Shown: in pieces, positions 1 through 7,553 of the stretch
Layout: every line of letters begins with the position of its first letter
Position numbering within the stretch: the stretch's first letter is position 1
Origin: Cellulosimicrobium funkei
GTDB lineage: Bacteria; Actinomycetota; Actinomycetes; Actinomycetales; Cellulomonadaceae
Reading direction: 5' to 3'
DNA length: 64,000 nt
Assembly (NCBI RefSeq): GCF_004519295.1
Contig: NZ_SOZH01000005.1
Span: forward strand, 186,001-250,000
The notes under the pieces: generated by a model
The model's database searches: none
Seen by the model: only the letters and a program-made list of their open reading frames with translations
Told to the model about the DNA's origin: nothing
Made by a program: the position numbers and the translations under genes

Positions 1-301
1 CGGCGTGCACGCGCGCCCAGAGGGCGGACGCGAGGCACATGGGGCACGGCTCGCAGCTCGAGTAGAGCGTCGCGCCCGTGAGGTCGAAGGTGCCGAGCGC
101 GGCGCAGGCGCGCCGGATCGCGGTGACCTCGGCGTGCGCGGTCGGGTCGTTGTCCTGCGTGACCCGGTTGTTGCCCTCGAACACCTGCCCGTCGGCGGTG
201 ACGAGGACGGCGCCGAAGGGTCCTCCGGCGTGCGCGACGCTGTCGACCGCGAGGGCGACGGCTCGGTCCAGGTGTGCGGTGTCCACGACAAGAGTGTCCA
301 T
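1..301 (-). CDS. Nucleoside/base deaminase (CDA fold), 3' end outside window
   Basis: Zinc-dependent cytosolic deaminase of the cytidine/guanine deaminase superfamily, which removes the exocyclic amine of a nucleobase. The 100 visible residues carry both zinc motifs: H56-A-E58 (ligand and proton shuttle) and C86-P-M-C89. The HAE plus PCPMC combination fits guanine deaminase-type members better than tRNA adenosine deaminases, but substrate cannot be fixed because the C-terminus is missing. The ATG start follows a GGAG about eleven bases upstream. The gene is divergent from nhaA and is preceded by a long structured leader and a good sigma-A-like promoter, annotated separately. Confidence 0.88.
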   Translation of the reverse strand, partial: MDTLVVDTAHLDRAVALAVDSVAHAGGPFGAVLVTADGQVFEGNNRVTQDNDPTAHAEVTAIRRACAALGTFDLTGATLYSSCEPCPMCLASALWARVHA

Positions 302-696
302 GGTGAGTCTCCACGGTTCGGGCAGCGACGCCGGGTGCTCCGCCTCCGGCGTCCGGGCTCGTCGGTGAGCCGGGAGGAGGCGGCCGGCGGGCCGCTGCAG
401 GCGAGTTGTCACGTCCGCCTGGTAGGTAGCTGCCGGTGTCGGATCGAACGTGTCGACCACCGAGCATGTCGCTCGGCCCGGGCCCGCCGTTGGCACGCTC
501 GACGCTAGCAGCGCGTGACGGACGCCACAAGGGTTTCGGAAGAACTTTTCCACCATACGGACGGGGCTGCTCGGGGCTTCGCGCCCACGGCGCTCCTGCG
601 AGGCCTGTTGCGGAAGGATCTGCCGCCCGGAAGAGTTGTCCCAGCGCAGGTCCGACGCCCGGGGCGTCGCCCCGTCCCGACCCACCCGGAGGCCCA
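302..696. other. 395-bp divergent intergenic region with structured leader
   Basis: Non-coding region between the deaminase and nhaA. Read on the minus strand toward the deaminase it holds a promoter and then three perfect 6-bp stem-loops: 460-476 (CCGAGC/GCTCGG, 5-nt loop), 398-421 (CAGGCG/CGCCTG, 12-nt loop) and 380-395 (GCGGCC/GGCCGC, 4-nt loop). Toward nhaA a 6-bp hairpin with a 3-nt loop (GACGCC/GGCGTC, 654-668) lies just before the GGAGG at 688-692. I do not recognise a known riboswitch class. Confidence 0.6.
502..530 (-). promoter_or_regulatory. Candidate sigma-A promoter for the deaminase
   Basis: On the minus strand TTGTGG (525-530) and TAGCGT (502-507) are separated by exactly 17 bases. 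TAGCGT fits the TAnnnT pattern of actinobacterial housekeeping promoters. The predicted start near 495 gives a 5' leader of about 190 bases, long enough for a regulatory RNA. Confidence 0.5.
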
Positions 697-2112
697 GTGA
701 CCGAGCCCGCTCCGCCGTCGTCCCTCCCCGTCGTCCGCGTCCCCGCCCGACCGGGCCCGCCGCTGCGCTTCCAGCTCCGCCCCGTGGCGCCCTCGCTGCG
801 CTCGTTCCTCGCGACCGAGGCGGGCGGCGCCGTCCTGCTCCTCGCCGCGACGGTCGTCGCGCTCGTGTGGGCGAACTCCGCGTGGTCGGGCGCCTACGAC
901 GCGCTCTGGTCCACGGAGGCGGGCTGGCGCGTCGGGCCGTGGGCGTTCGAGATGGACCTGCACCACTGGGTCAACGACGCCGCGATGGCCGTGTTCTTCC
1001 TCGTCATCGGCCTCGAGATCAACCGCGAGGTCACGAGCGGCGAGCTCCGCAACCGCCGCACCGTCGCCGTCCCCGCGCTGGGCGCGCTGGGCGGCCTCGC
1101 GGTGCCCGCGCTCATCTACGTCGCGTTCAACGCGGGGTCTCCCGCGGAGCACGGGTGGGGCATCGTCATGTCGACGGACACCGCGTTCCTCGTGGGCATC
1201 CTCGCCCTGTTCGGGCCGCGCTGCCCCGACCAGCTCCGGCTCTTCCTCCTCACGCTCGCCGTCGTCGACGACATCGGCGCCATCACCGTCATGGCGCTCT
1301 TCTACACCGACGACCTCTGGCTCCCGGGCCTCCTCGTCGCCGCCGTGCTCGTCGTCGTGATCCTCGTGCTGCGCTGGCTCGGCGTCTGGCGCCTCGCGCC
1401 GTACGCGCTCGCCGGGATCGCGCTGTGGGGCGCGGTCTACGCGTCGGGCGTGCACGCGACGCTCGCGGGCGTGCTCGTGGGCCTGCTCGTGCCGTCGCGC
1501 TCGTCGCGGCCCGTGGACGTCGCCGTCGTGCCGAAGTACGCGAAGCGGCTCGCGCAGGAGACGACGGCGGAGCGTGAGCACCTCACCGAGCTCGCGGCGC
1601 GCGCGGCCGTGCCCACGAGCGAGCGCCTCCAGCGCGTGCTGCACCCGTGGAGCGCGTACGTCGTCGTGCCCGTCTTCGGCCTCGCGAACGCGGGCGTGCA
1701 GCTCGACGGCGAGTCGCTGCGCGCGGCGGCCACGTCGCCCGTGACGATCGGCGTCGCGGTCGCGCTCGTCGTGGGCAACGCCGTCGGCATCTTCGGGGCC
1801 GCGACCTTGGCCCTGCGCCTCGGCCTCGGCGACCTGCCGGGGCGCGTGCGGTACTCCCACCTGCTCGGCGGGGCGATCCTCGCCGGCATCGGGTTCACCA
1901 TCTCGCTCTTCATCGCCGAGCTGGCGTTCGACGACGAGGCGCTCGTCGAGCAGGCCAAGATCGGCATCCTCGCGGGCTCGCTCGTCGCCGCCGTGCTCGG
2001 GTCCGTCGCGCTCCGGCTGTTCGGCGAGCGCTGGCCCCTGTGCTCGCCCGGCGCGGACGGCCCGCCGCCCGAGCTCCCGCCGCTCCCCTGGCACCCGCCC
2101 GCGACCACGTGA
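697..2112 (+). CDS. nhaA: Na+/H+ antiporter NhaA
   Basis: Inner-membrane antiporter that exports Na+ in exchange for H+, used for sodium and alkaline-pH tolerance. The 471-residue product has the NhaA core of about twelve membrane segments and the ion-binding Asp pair D191-D192 in a VVDDIGAI motif, matching D163-D164 of E. coli NhaA. The N-terminus carries about 40 extra Pro/Arg-rich residues and the C-terminus a short Pro-rich tail. GTG at 697 is chosen because GGAGG lies four bases upstream; the frame stays open further upstream but without a ribosome site. It is followed by the convergent DsbA-like gene after 80 bases with CGGCA tandem repeats. Confidence 0.95.
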   Translation: MTEPAPPSSLPVVRVPARPGPPLRFQLRPVAPSLRSFLATEAGGAVLLLAATVVALVWANSAWSGAYDALWSTEAGWRVGPWAFEMDLHHWVNDAAMAVFFLVIGLEINREVTSGELRNRRTVAVPALGALGGLAVPALIYVAFNAGSPAEHGWGIVMSTDTAFLVGILALFGPRCPDQLRLFLLTLAVVDDIGAITVMALFYTDDLWLPGLLVAAVLVVVILVLRWLGVWRLAPYALAGIALWGAVYASGVHATLAGVLVGLLVPSRSSRPVDVAVVPKYAKRLAQETTAEREHLTELAARAAVPTSERLQRVLHPWSAYVVVPVFGLANAGVQLDGESLRAAATSPVTIGVAVALVVGNAVGIFGAATLALRLGLGDLPGRVRYSHLLGGAILAGIGFTISLFIAELAFDDEALVEQAKIGILAGSLVAAVLGSVALRLFGERWPLCSPGADGPPPELPPLPWHPPATT

Positions 2113-2192
2113 CCGCGCGCCCGAGCGCACGGCACGGCACGGCACGGGTACGAGTGTGGTCGCCGCCCGGGCGCCCCGACCCCGCGAGCGCC

Positions 2193-2750
2193 CTACGGCC
2201 GCGCGGCGGCGGCGACGGCGGCCCGCAGGCCCTCCGCGGTGACGCGCCCGCGGTAGCGGACGCCGTCGACGAAGAGCGTCGGGGTGCCCTGCACGCCGAC
2301 CGCGAGCGCGTCGGCGTAGTCGCGCTGCACCGGCGCGGCGTACTGCTGGGCCGCGTCCCCGACGACCGACGCGCCGTCGAGCCCGAGCTCCTCGGCCCGC
2401 TCGGCGAGTCCGGCCTCGCCGAGCTGGTCCTGGTGCGCGAACAGCGCGGCCTGCATCTCCCAGAACCGGCCCTGCGCGGCGGCCGCCTCGACGGCGAGCG
2501 CGGCCGACAGCGCGTGCGGGTGGATCTCGAACAGCGGGAAGTGGCGGAACACGAGACGCACCCGGCCGCCGGAGGACTCGACGACCTGCCGCAGCACCGG
2601 GGCGGCGGCGGCGCAGTACGGGCACTCGAGGTCGCCGAACTCGACGATGGTGACGGGCGCGGCCGGGTCCCCGAGGACGTGCGCGTCGGCGGGGACGAGC
2701 TGCTCGGCCGGGACGCGGTCAGGAGTCTGCTCGCTCACGCCGCCCAGCAT
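2193..2750 (-). CDS. DsbA family thioredoxin-fold oxidoreductase
   Basis: Thiol-disulfide oxidoreductase of the DsbA/DSBA-like thioredoxin family, 185 residues. The active site C43-P-Y-C46 follows EFGDLE, a helical insertion fills residues 60-130, and the cis-proline loop GTPT sits near residue 154. There is no signal peptide or membrane anchor, so it probably works in the cytosol, unlike classical DsbA. A GTG start twelve bases downstream (VSEQ) is also possible. It lies 22 bases behind the DUF2235 gene on the same strand, so the two are likely cotranscribed. The exact substrate is unknown. Confidence 0.85.
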   Translation of the reverse strand: MLGGVSEQTPDRVPAEQLVPADAHVLGDPAAPVTIVEFGDLECPYCAAAAPVLRQVVESSGGRVRLVFRHFPLFEIHPHALSAALAVEAAAAQGRFWEMQAALFAHQDQLGEAGLAERAEELGLDGASVVGDAAQQYAAPVQRDYADALAVGVQGTPTLFVDGVRYRGRVTAEGLRAAVAAAARP

Positions 2751-2772
2751 GGCACGGGTGCGGCGCCCGTGG

Positions 2773-3270
2773 TCAGGCGAGCACGAGCGGTCGGGTCTCC
2801 TGGGCCGCGCCCGGCACGGGCTCCACGAGACGCGCGAGGTCCGGGCCCACGCTGTCGCGCCACCAGGCGAGGTTCCGCGCGTGGCGCGCGTAGACCGACG
2901 CGGGGTCGGCGCTGAGCGTCACCGCCGTCTCGGCGAGGTAGGTCGCGACCATCCCGACCACGCTGCGCGCGGTGTACGCCCCGCGGCTGAACCCGAACAC
3001 GTAGATCTCGTCGCCGGGCTCGTAGTTGAGCGCGAGGTGGCGGTACCCCGCGACGACGTTGCGCGTCAGGCCGTAGCCGAACGCCCCGCCGAGGAGCCGG
3101 TCGACGAGGTAGCCCTGCGCCCCGACGCCCTCGACGGAGAACACCATCTGCTGGACGCCGTCCGGTCCGATCCCGGTGCGGACGGAGCGCGCGATCTTCT
3201 CGATGTTCGACACGCTCGCGTTCACCGGCGAGTTCCACGTGCCGTCGCAGCACAGCACCAGCCGCTTCAT
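2773..3270 (-). CDS. DUF2235 alpha/beta hydrolase-like protein, short
   Basis: N-terminal part of a DUF2235 protein, a family of predicted serine hydrolases related to the catalytic domain of type VI lipase effectors. It begins MKRLVLCCDGTWNS, the typical family start, and keeps the nucleophile elbow G-F-S-R-G-A-Y-T. Family members are usually over 300 residues; this one stops at 165, shortly after the elbow, so the C-terminal half that should supply the rest of the catalytic triad is absent. Only 22 bases separate the stop from the next gene, leaving no room for a frameshifted remainder. A GAGGAGGGA ribosome site directly upstream argues it is still translated. Active enzyme or remnant is undecided. 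Confidence 0.72.
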   Translation of the reverse strand: MKRLVLCCDGTWNSPVNASVSNIEKIARSVRTGIGPDGVQQMVFSVEGVGAQGYLVDRLLGGAFGYGLTRNVVAGYRHLALNYEPGDEIYVFGFSRGAYTARSVVGMVATYLAETAVTLSADPASVYARHARNLAWWRDSVGPDLARLVEPVPGAAQETRPLVLA

Positions 3271-3463
3271 GGTCCCTCCTCGATCCGCCCCCGGCGGCGC
3301 GTCGGGGACACCATCTGGGGAGGGTCGCCGCGCCCCGGCTGATGCACGACGGCGCCCGCCGACGCACGGACCGGTCGGGGTTCGTGAGCAAGCCGTGAGC
3401 GTGTCCGTGCGTACCCCCGGATCCGTCCGGGAGGGTCGCCGTCGTGCCGTAGGTTCTGGCGGT

Positions 3464-4585
3464 GTGACCGCCACGAGCACCGCCCCGCCCACCGGCCCCG
3501 CGGACCACCCGCCGGGCGGCCGGGAGCGTCGGCACGCGCGCGTTCAGCGTCGGCACCGGGCTGCGTGGATCGCGGCCGTCGTGGCGCTCGTGCTCGTGCT
3601 GGGCGGGGGCGGCGGCGCGTTCGCCTGGTACCGGGACACCGAGTACGACGCGCTGGCCGACCGGGCCGCGACCGCCGAGGACCTGCTCGCGGCGTCGGAC
3701 GGGAAGGTCGCGGACCCGGCGGTGCGGACCGCGCTGACGACCGAGGTGGACGACGCCCGCGCCCTGCTCGCGGCGCCGTTCCTCGACCGGATGACCACGG
3801 GCACGGACGCGACGGACCGGTCGCTCGTGTCGGCCTCGGACGCCGTGCACGCCTCGATGCTCGACCACGCGCGGAGCGAGGTGACCGCGGCGCGCGCGAG
3901 CCTGGCGACCGCCAGCGCGCTGGGCGAGAAGATCTACGCCGCGACGGAGGGGCTCGGCGCCGACGAGGCGGTCCGCGCCCGGCTGCGCGACGCGCTGGAC
4001 ACCGCGGCCGCGGCCGACGCCGCCGCCGACGCGGGGCTCGCGGGCGACGACCTCGCGAGGCTCGAGCAGGCGGTGCTCGACCTGGGCGCGGGCCTCGGGG
4101 TCGTGAGCACGTCGACGGAGGAGACGTCGGTCGCGCAGGACGCCGTCTCGTGCCCGGCGCCGGACCAGGTGTGGGACCCCGACAGCGGCCGCGTGCCCGA
4201 CGCCGCTCTCGCGCCGATCCCGTGGTCGCCCGGCGACCGGGTGCGCGCGGACGTGCTGGACGGGCTCGTCGCCCTCGACGCCGCGTACGTCGAGCGGTTC
4301 GGCGTGCACCTGACGATCAACTCCTCCTACCGGACCTTCGAGGAGCAGCAGGGCCTGTACGACCCGTCGTCGCCCATCGCGGCGCCGCCCGGGTGCTCGA
4401 ACCACGGGCTGGGGTTCGCCGTCGACCTGGGCGGCGGCGTCCAGGCGTTCGGCACCCCGCAGTACGAGTGGCTCAAGCAGCACGCCGAGACCTACGGCTG
4501 GACGCACCCCGACTTCGCCGAGCCCGACGGGCGCGTGCCCGAGCCCTGGCACTGGGAGTCCGTGCTGGCACGCGCGGACGGCTGA
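3464..4585 (+). CDS. Membrane-anchored D,D-carboxypeptidase (VanY/M15B)
   Basis: Zinc peptidase that trims the terminal D-Ala from peptidoglycan stem peptides outside the membrane. The 373-residue product has a cytosolic N-terminus, one membrane segment at about residues 35-55, an Ala-rich probably helical stalk of roughly 170 residues, and a C-terminal VanY domain. The domain shows the zinc motif S-N-H-G-L-G-F-A-V-D and the closing E-P-W-H-W-E, with INSSYRT before them. GTG at 3464 is the first start in frame that keeps the anchor at the N-terminus; upstream extension would overlap the divergent gene's promoter region. Convergent with acylphosphatase. Confidence 0.9.
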   Translation: MTATSTAPPTGPADHPPGGRERRHARVQRRHRAAWIAAVVALVLVLGGGGGAFAWYRDTEYDALADRAATAEDLLAASDGKVADPAVRTALTTEVDDARALLAAPFLDRMTTGTDATDRSLVSASDAVHASMLDHARSEVTAARASLATASALGEKIYAATEGLGADEAVRARLRDALDTAAAADAAADAGLAGDDLARLEQAVLDLGAGLGVVSTSTEETSVAQDAVSCPAPDQVWDPDSGRVPDAALAPIPWSPGDRVRADVLDGLVALDAAYVERFGVHLTINSSYRTFEEQQGLYDPSSPIAAPPGCSNHGLGFAVDLGGGVQAFGTPQYEWLKQHAETYGWTHPDFAEPDGRVPEPWHWESVLARADG

Positions 4586-4633
4586 GCCCGCCGCCGGTCG
4601 CGCCGGGGACCCCGGGAGCGCCGGGGCGCGTCC

Positions 4634-4915
4634 TCAGGAGGCGTGCGCCCGCTCGACGTCGACGTGCGTGACGTCGCCCGGCGTGGGGCCGTCGCGCAGC
4701 CAGGCGACGAGGCGGTCGACGGCGTCCGGCGCCCCGGACGCGACGACCTCGACGGTGCCGTCGGGCCGGTTGGTCGCGGTGCCGTCGAGGCCGAGCCTGG
4801 CGAGCCGCTCGCGCGTCGCCCAGCGGAAGCCGACGCCCTGCACGCGCCCGTGCACGAGCGCCCGCACGGTGGCGTCCGCGGCACCGGGTGCCGCGCCCTC
4901 GCCCGGCCGCGTCAC
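4634..4915 (-). CDS. acyP: Acylphosphatase
   Basis: Small cytosolic enzyme that hydrolyses acyl phosphates such as carbamoyl or acetyl phosphate. The 93-residue product has the full family signature: VHGRVQGVGFRWATRERL with the phosphate-binding Arg, then GTATNRPDGTVEVVASG with the catalytic Asn. Its GTG start overlaps the stop of the upstream DUF1918-DUF1876 gene as GTGA, so translation is probably coupled. Length is normal for the family. Confidence 0.93.
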   Translation of the reverse strand: MTRPGEGAAPGAADATVRALVHGRVQGVGFRWATRERLARLGLDGTATNRPDGTVEVVASGAPDAVDRLVAWLRDGPTPGDVTHVDVERAHAS

Positions 4916-5388
4916 TGGTGCACGTGCGCCGGGGCGCCCGTCGACGACGCGATGTCCGACTCGGCGTCGTCCAGCAGCCGGTCCGCGAGCCGGCGCAGCG
5001 CCCGCCCGACGGCGATCTCGTCGCCGATGAGCGGGACGTCGCGGTCGTGCGGGTCGCGCCGCGCCCGCCCGACGGTCCGCACGTGCTCCGGCGTCTCCGC
5101 GACGAGGACCGCCTCCGCCGTCGTCCGGCCCTCCGACTCGACGACGCTCACCTGCACGCGCCACACCTTCGTGGTGTCCGTGCCGTCGCCCGTCTCCGCT
5201 CCCGGGACGTGCTCGACGTAGCTGTCCGACCCCGGGTAGACGAGCGTCCGCTCGCCCGTGTCGGCCCACTCGACGAGGTACGGCGGCGAGCCGTCCTCGT
5301 GCCGCAGCTCGACCACGACCCCGTCGCGCACCGCCCCGCCGACGACGCCCGAGGCGGTCACGATCCTGTCCCCGACCGATGCCCTCAT
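4912..5388 (-). CDS. DUF1918-DUF1876 two-domain protein
   Basis: The first ~58 residues match DUF1918 (MRASVGDRIV...SPPYLVEW...YPGSDSYV), a small beta-rich domain. Residues ~73-147 match DUF1876, the dsRNA-binding-like fold of M. tuberculosis Rv1738: KVWRVQVSV, then GRARRDPHDRDVPLIGDE and LRRLADRLLDDAESDI. Rv1738 is a dormancy-regulon protein compared with ribosome hibernation factors, so a stress-phase role is a reasonable inference, not shown here. The gene is translationally coupled to acylphosphatase. GAGGAG lies just before the ATG. Confidence 0.85.
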   Translation of the reverse strand: MRASVGDRIVTASGVVGGAVRDGVVVELRHEDGSPPYLVEWADTGERTLVYPGSDSYVEHVPGAETGDGTDTTKVWRVQVSVVESEGRTTAEAVLVAETPEHVRTVGRARRDPHDRDVPLIGDEIAVGRALRRLADRLLDDAESDIASSTGAPAHVHQ

Positions 5389-5454
5389 GGCTCCTCCTCG
5401 TGCCGCACCGTCCTTCCATCATGCGACCGCCGGGAGTGCGCTGCACCCCCGGTC

Positions 5455-7458
5455 TCAGGGTGTCCGGGCGCCGAGCTGGTCCCGCAGCGCCGCGGGGTCG
5501 TGCACCGGGAGCCGGCACACGAAGTCCGCGCAGAGGTAGGCGCCCGGCCCGCGGTCGGCGAGCAGGGCGACGCCGTCGGCGGCGAGGGTCGCGGCGTCGT
5601 CGGGCGTCGCGGCGAGCAGCAGCGCACCCGGGTGGTACCAGTCGCGCGCGGCGGCGAGGAACCCCGCGTGCCGGTCGGCGTCGGCGACGACCACGAGCTG
5701 GTGGGGCGGCTCCGCGAGCCCGACGGCGACGCGCAGCACCCCCGCCGCGCCGAGCGGGTGCTCGCTCGCCGCAGCGGACGCGGCGGCGTGCGCGAGCGCC
5801 GCGTCCCGGTACCGCGGCTCGCCCGTCGCGAGGTGGGCGAGCAGCGCGGCCCGGGCGGCCGCCGTCGTGCCCGAGGGCACCGCGCCCTCCGACGGGTCGG
5901 CCGCCGCCCCGGCCGCCAGCCCGAGGTCGGTGAGCACCGGGTCCGTGCCCTGCGGGGGCGTGAGGTCGCCGCCCGGGCCGACCGTCGCGTCGACGAGGCG
6001 CAGACCCTCGCGCACGTACCGCGCCTCCCCGGTCAGGCCCCCGAGCACGAGGAGCGCCGTCGCGAGCGCGCCGTGGTCCTCCAGCGTCGCGACGGCGTCC
6101 GAGGCGACCCCGCCCTCCGACGCGCGCACGAGCGACCCGTCGGCCCGGACGTGGGTCGCGAGCAGCCGGTCGGCGGCCGCCCGCGCGGCGTCGGTGAGGT
6201 CGGGCAGCGCCAGGTGGTGCCCGGCGCGGGCGAGCGCCTCGATCGCGAGCCCGTTCCACCCGGTGAGCACCTTCGTGTCCAGCGGCGGCGGCTCGTGGTG
6301 CGCGCGCTCGCCCGGCGGGAGCAGGTAGTACCCGCCCTCGACGCGCTCGCCGTCCACGACGGACTCCGAGTCCTGCGCGCTCGCGAACGCGCCGTCGGCC
6401 AGGCGCAGCACGCGCAGGAGGAAGCGCCCGACGTCACCCGCCACCTCGGCGGTGTCCTCGCCCGCGTCGGGCGTGCCGGGCGCCTCGGCGGGCGTGCGCA
6501 GCGGTCCGTCCACGGGCCCGGTCCGGCGCAGCACGGCGAGCGTCGTCGCGGCCGAGAGCAGCTGCGCGTTGTCGTAGAGCATCCGCTCGTAGTGCGGCTC
6601 CGACCAGTCCGGCCGGGTCGCGTACCGGAAGAAGCCGCCGTCGACGTCGCGCAGCGGGCTCGCCGCCATCGCGTCGACCGTGCGTCCCGCCAGGACGAGC
6701 GCGCGCCGCGCGACCTCCGGGTCGACGACGGACGACGCCGCGACGTCGAGCAGGAGCTCGAGCGTCGGGGCGACGGGGAACTTGGGGGCGCCCCCGAAGC
6801 CGCCGTGCACGCGATCCTCCGCCGCCTCCAGCCGCTCGACGACCCGGCGGGCGTGCTCGGCCGGGTCGGCGACCGGCCCGGCGTCCGCGCCGCCCGACGC
6901 CCCCGAGCCGTCGACCGCCGTCGCCGCCGCGCGCGGCACGCCCGTCCGGCGGCCCGCCGCCGCGTCGCGCAGCGCCGCGCGGATCGCGTCCCCCGTCTCG
7001 ACCGCCTGGTCGCGCCGCTGCTCCCAGGCCTGCGCGACGGCGTCGAGCACGTCCCGGAACGCGGGGCGTCCGGCCACGGGGACGGGCGGCCAGTACGTGC
7101 CCGCGTAGAACGGGGCGCCGTCGGGCGTGGTGAACACCGTGAGCGGCCACCCCAGGTCCGGGGTGAACGCGCTCGCCGCGGCGAGGAGGCTCGCGTCGAC
7201 GTCGGGGTGCTCCTCGCGGTCGACCTTCACCGCGACGAACCCGCGCGCGAGCAGCGCACCGATGTCCGGGTCGGAGAAGCTCTCGCGCGCCATGACGTGG
7301 CACCAGTGGCACGTGGCGTACCCGACCGAGACCATGACCGGCACGTCCCGGCGGCGCGCCTCCGCGAACGCCTCGGCGCCCCACGGGTACCAGTCGACCG
7401 GGTTGCCGGCGTGCTGGCGCAGGTACGGGCTCACGGCGGCGGCGAGACGGTTGACCAT
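5455..7458 (-). CDS. DUF255 thioredoxin-domain protein (YyaL/SSP411 family)
   Basis: A 667-residue protein of the YyaL/spermatogenesis-associated protein 20 family: an N-terminal thioredoxin-like domain followed by an (alpha/alpha)6-barrel like that of N-acylglucosamine epimerases. The start [20 protein letters not shown] and the C50-H-W-C53 motif are diagnostic. The barrel part carries [10 protein letters not shown] and the [12 protein letters not shown] motif typical of the family. Its biochemical role is unsettled; a redox-linked carbohydrate function is only a guess. The ATG has GGGAGG eight bases upstream. It is divergent from the Ser/Thr kinase. Confidence 0.92.
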   Translation of the reverse strand: MVNRLAAAVSPYLRQHAGNPVDWYPWGAEAFAEARRRDVPVMVSVGYATCHWCHVMARESFSDPDIGALLARGFVAVKVDREEHPDVDASLLAAASAFTPDLGWPLTVFTTPDGAPFYAGTYWPPVPVAGRPAFRDVLDAVAQAWEQRRDQAVETGDAIRAALRDAAAGRRTGVPRAAATAVDGSGASGGADAGPVADPAEHARRVVERLEAAEDRVHGGFGGAPKFPVAPTLELLLDVAASSVVDPEVARRALVLAGRTVDAMAASPLRDVDGGFFRYATRPDWSEPHYERMLYDNAQLLSAATTLAVLRRTGPVDGPLRTPAEAPGTPDAGEDTAEVAGDVGRFLLRVLRLADGAFASAQDSESVVDGERVEGGYYLLPPGERAHHEPPPLDTKVLTGWNGLAIEALARAGHHLALPDLTDAARAAADRLLATHVRADGSLVRASEGGVASDAVATLEDHGALATALLVLGGLTGEARYVREGLRLVDATVGPGGDLTPPQGTDPVLTDLGLAAGAAADPSEGAVPSGTTAAARAALLAHLATGEPRYRDAALAHAAASAAASEHPLGAAGVLRVAVGLAEPPHQLVVVADADRHAGFLAAARDWYHPGALLLAATPDDAATLAADGVALLADRGPGAYLCADFVCRLPVHDPAALRDQLGARTP

Positions 7459-7553
7459 GACGTCCAGCCTCCCAGGTCGACGCGCCGCTCGCGGCCCGGG
7501 CCGTCGGAGTTGTCTGCTCCGTCCCGGAGCGGCGCGCTTGTAACGTTGCGCCC

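Noticed and set aside
2113-2192. CGGCA tandem repeats after nhaA as a terminator
   Set aside because: They are direct repeats without a stem or T tract; no terminator could be supported there.
505-2625. Long minus-strand frame across nhaA and the DsbA-like gene
   Set aside because: It spans two unrelated convergent genes and gives Arg/Gly/Ala-rich low-complexity protein, a shadow of the real frames.
3271-3492. N-terminal extension of the DUF2235 protein
   Set aside because: It would run through the promoter region and start of the divergent VanY gene; GAGGAGGGA sits right before the internal MKRL start that matches the family.
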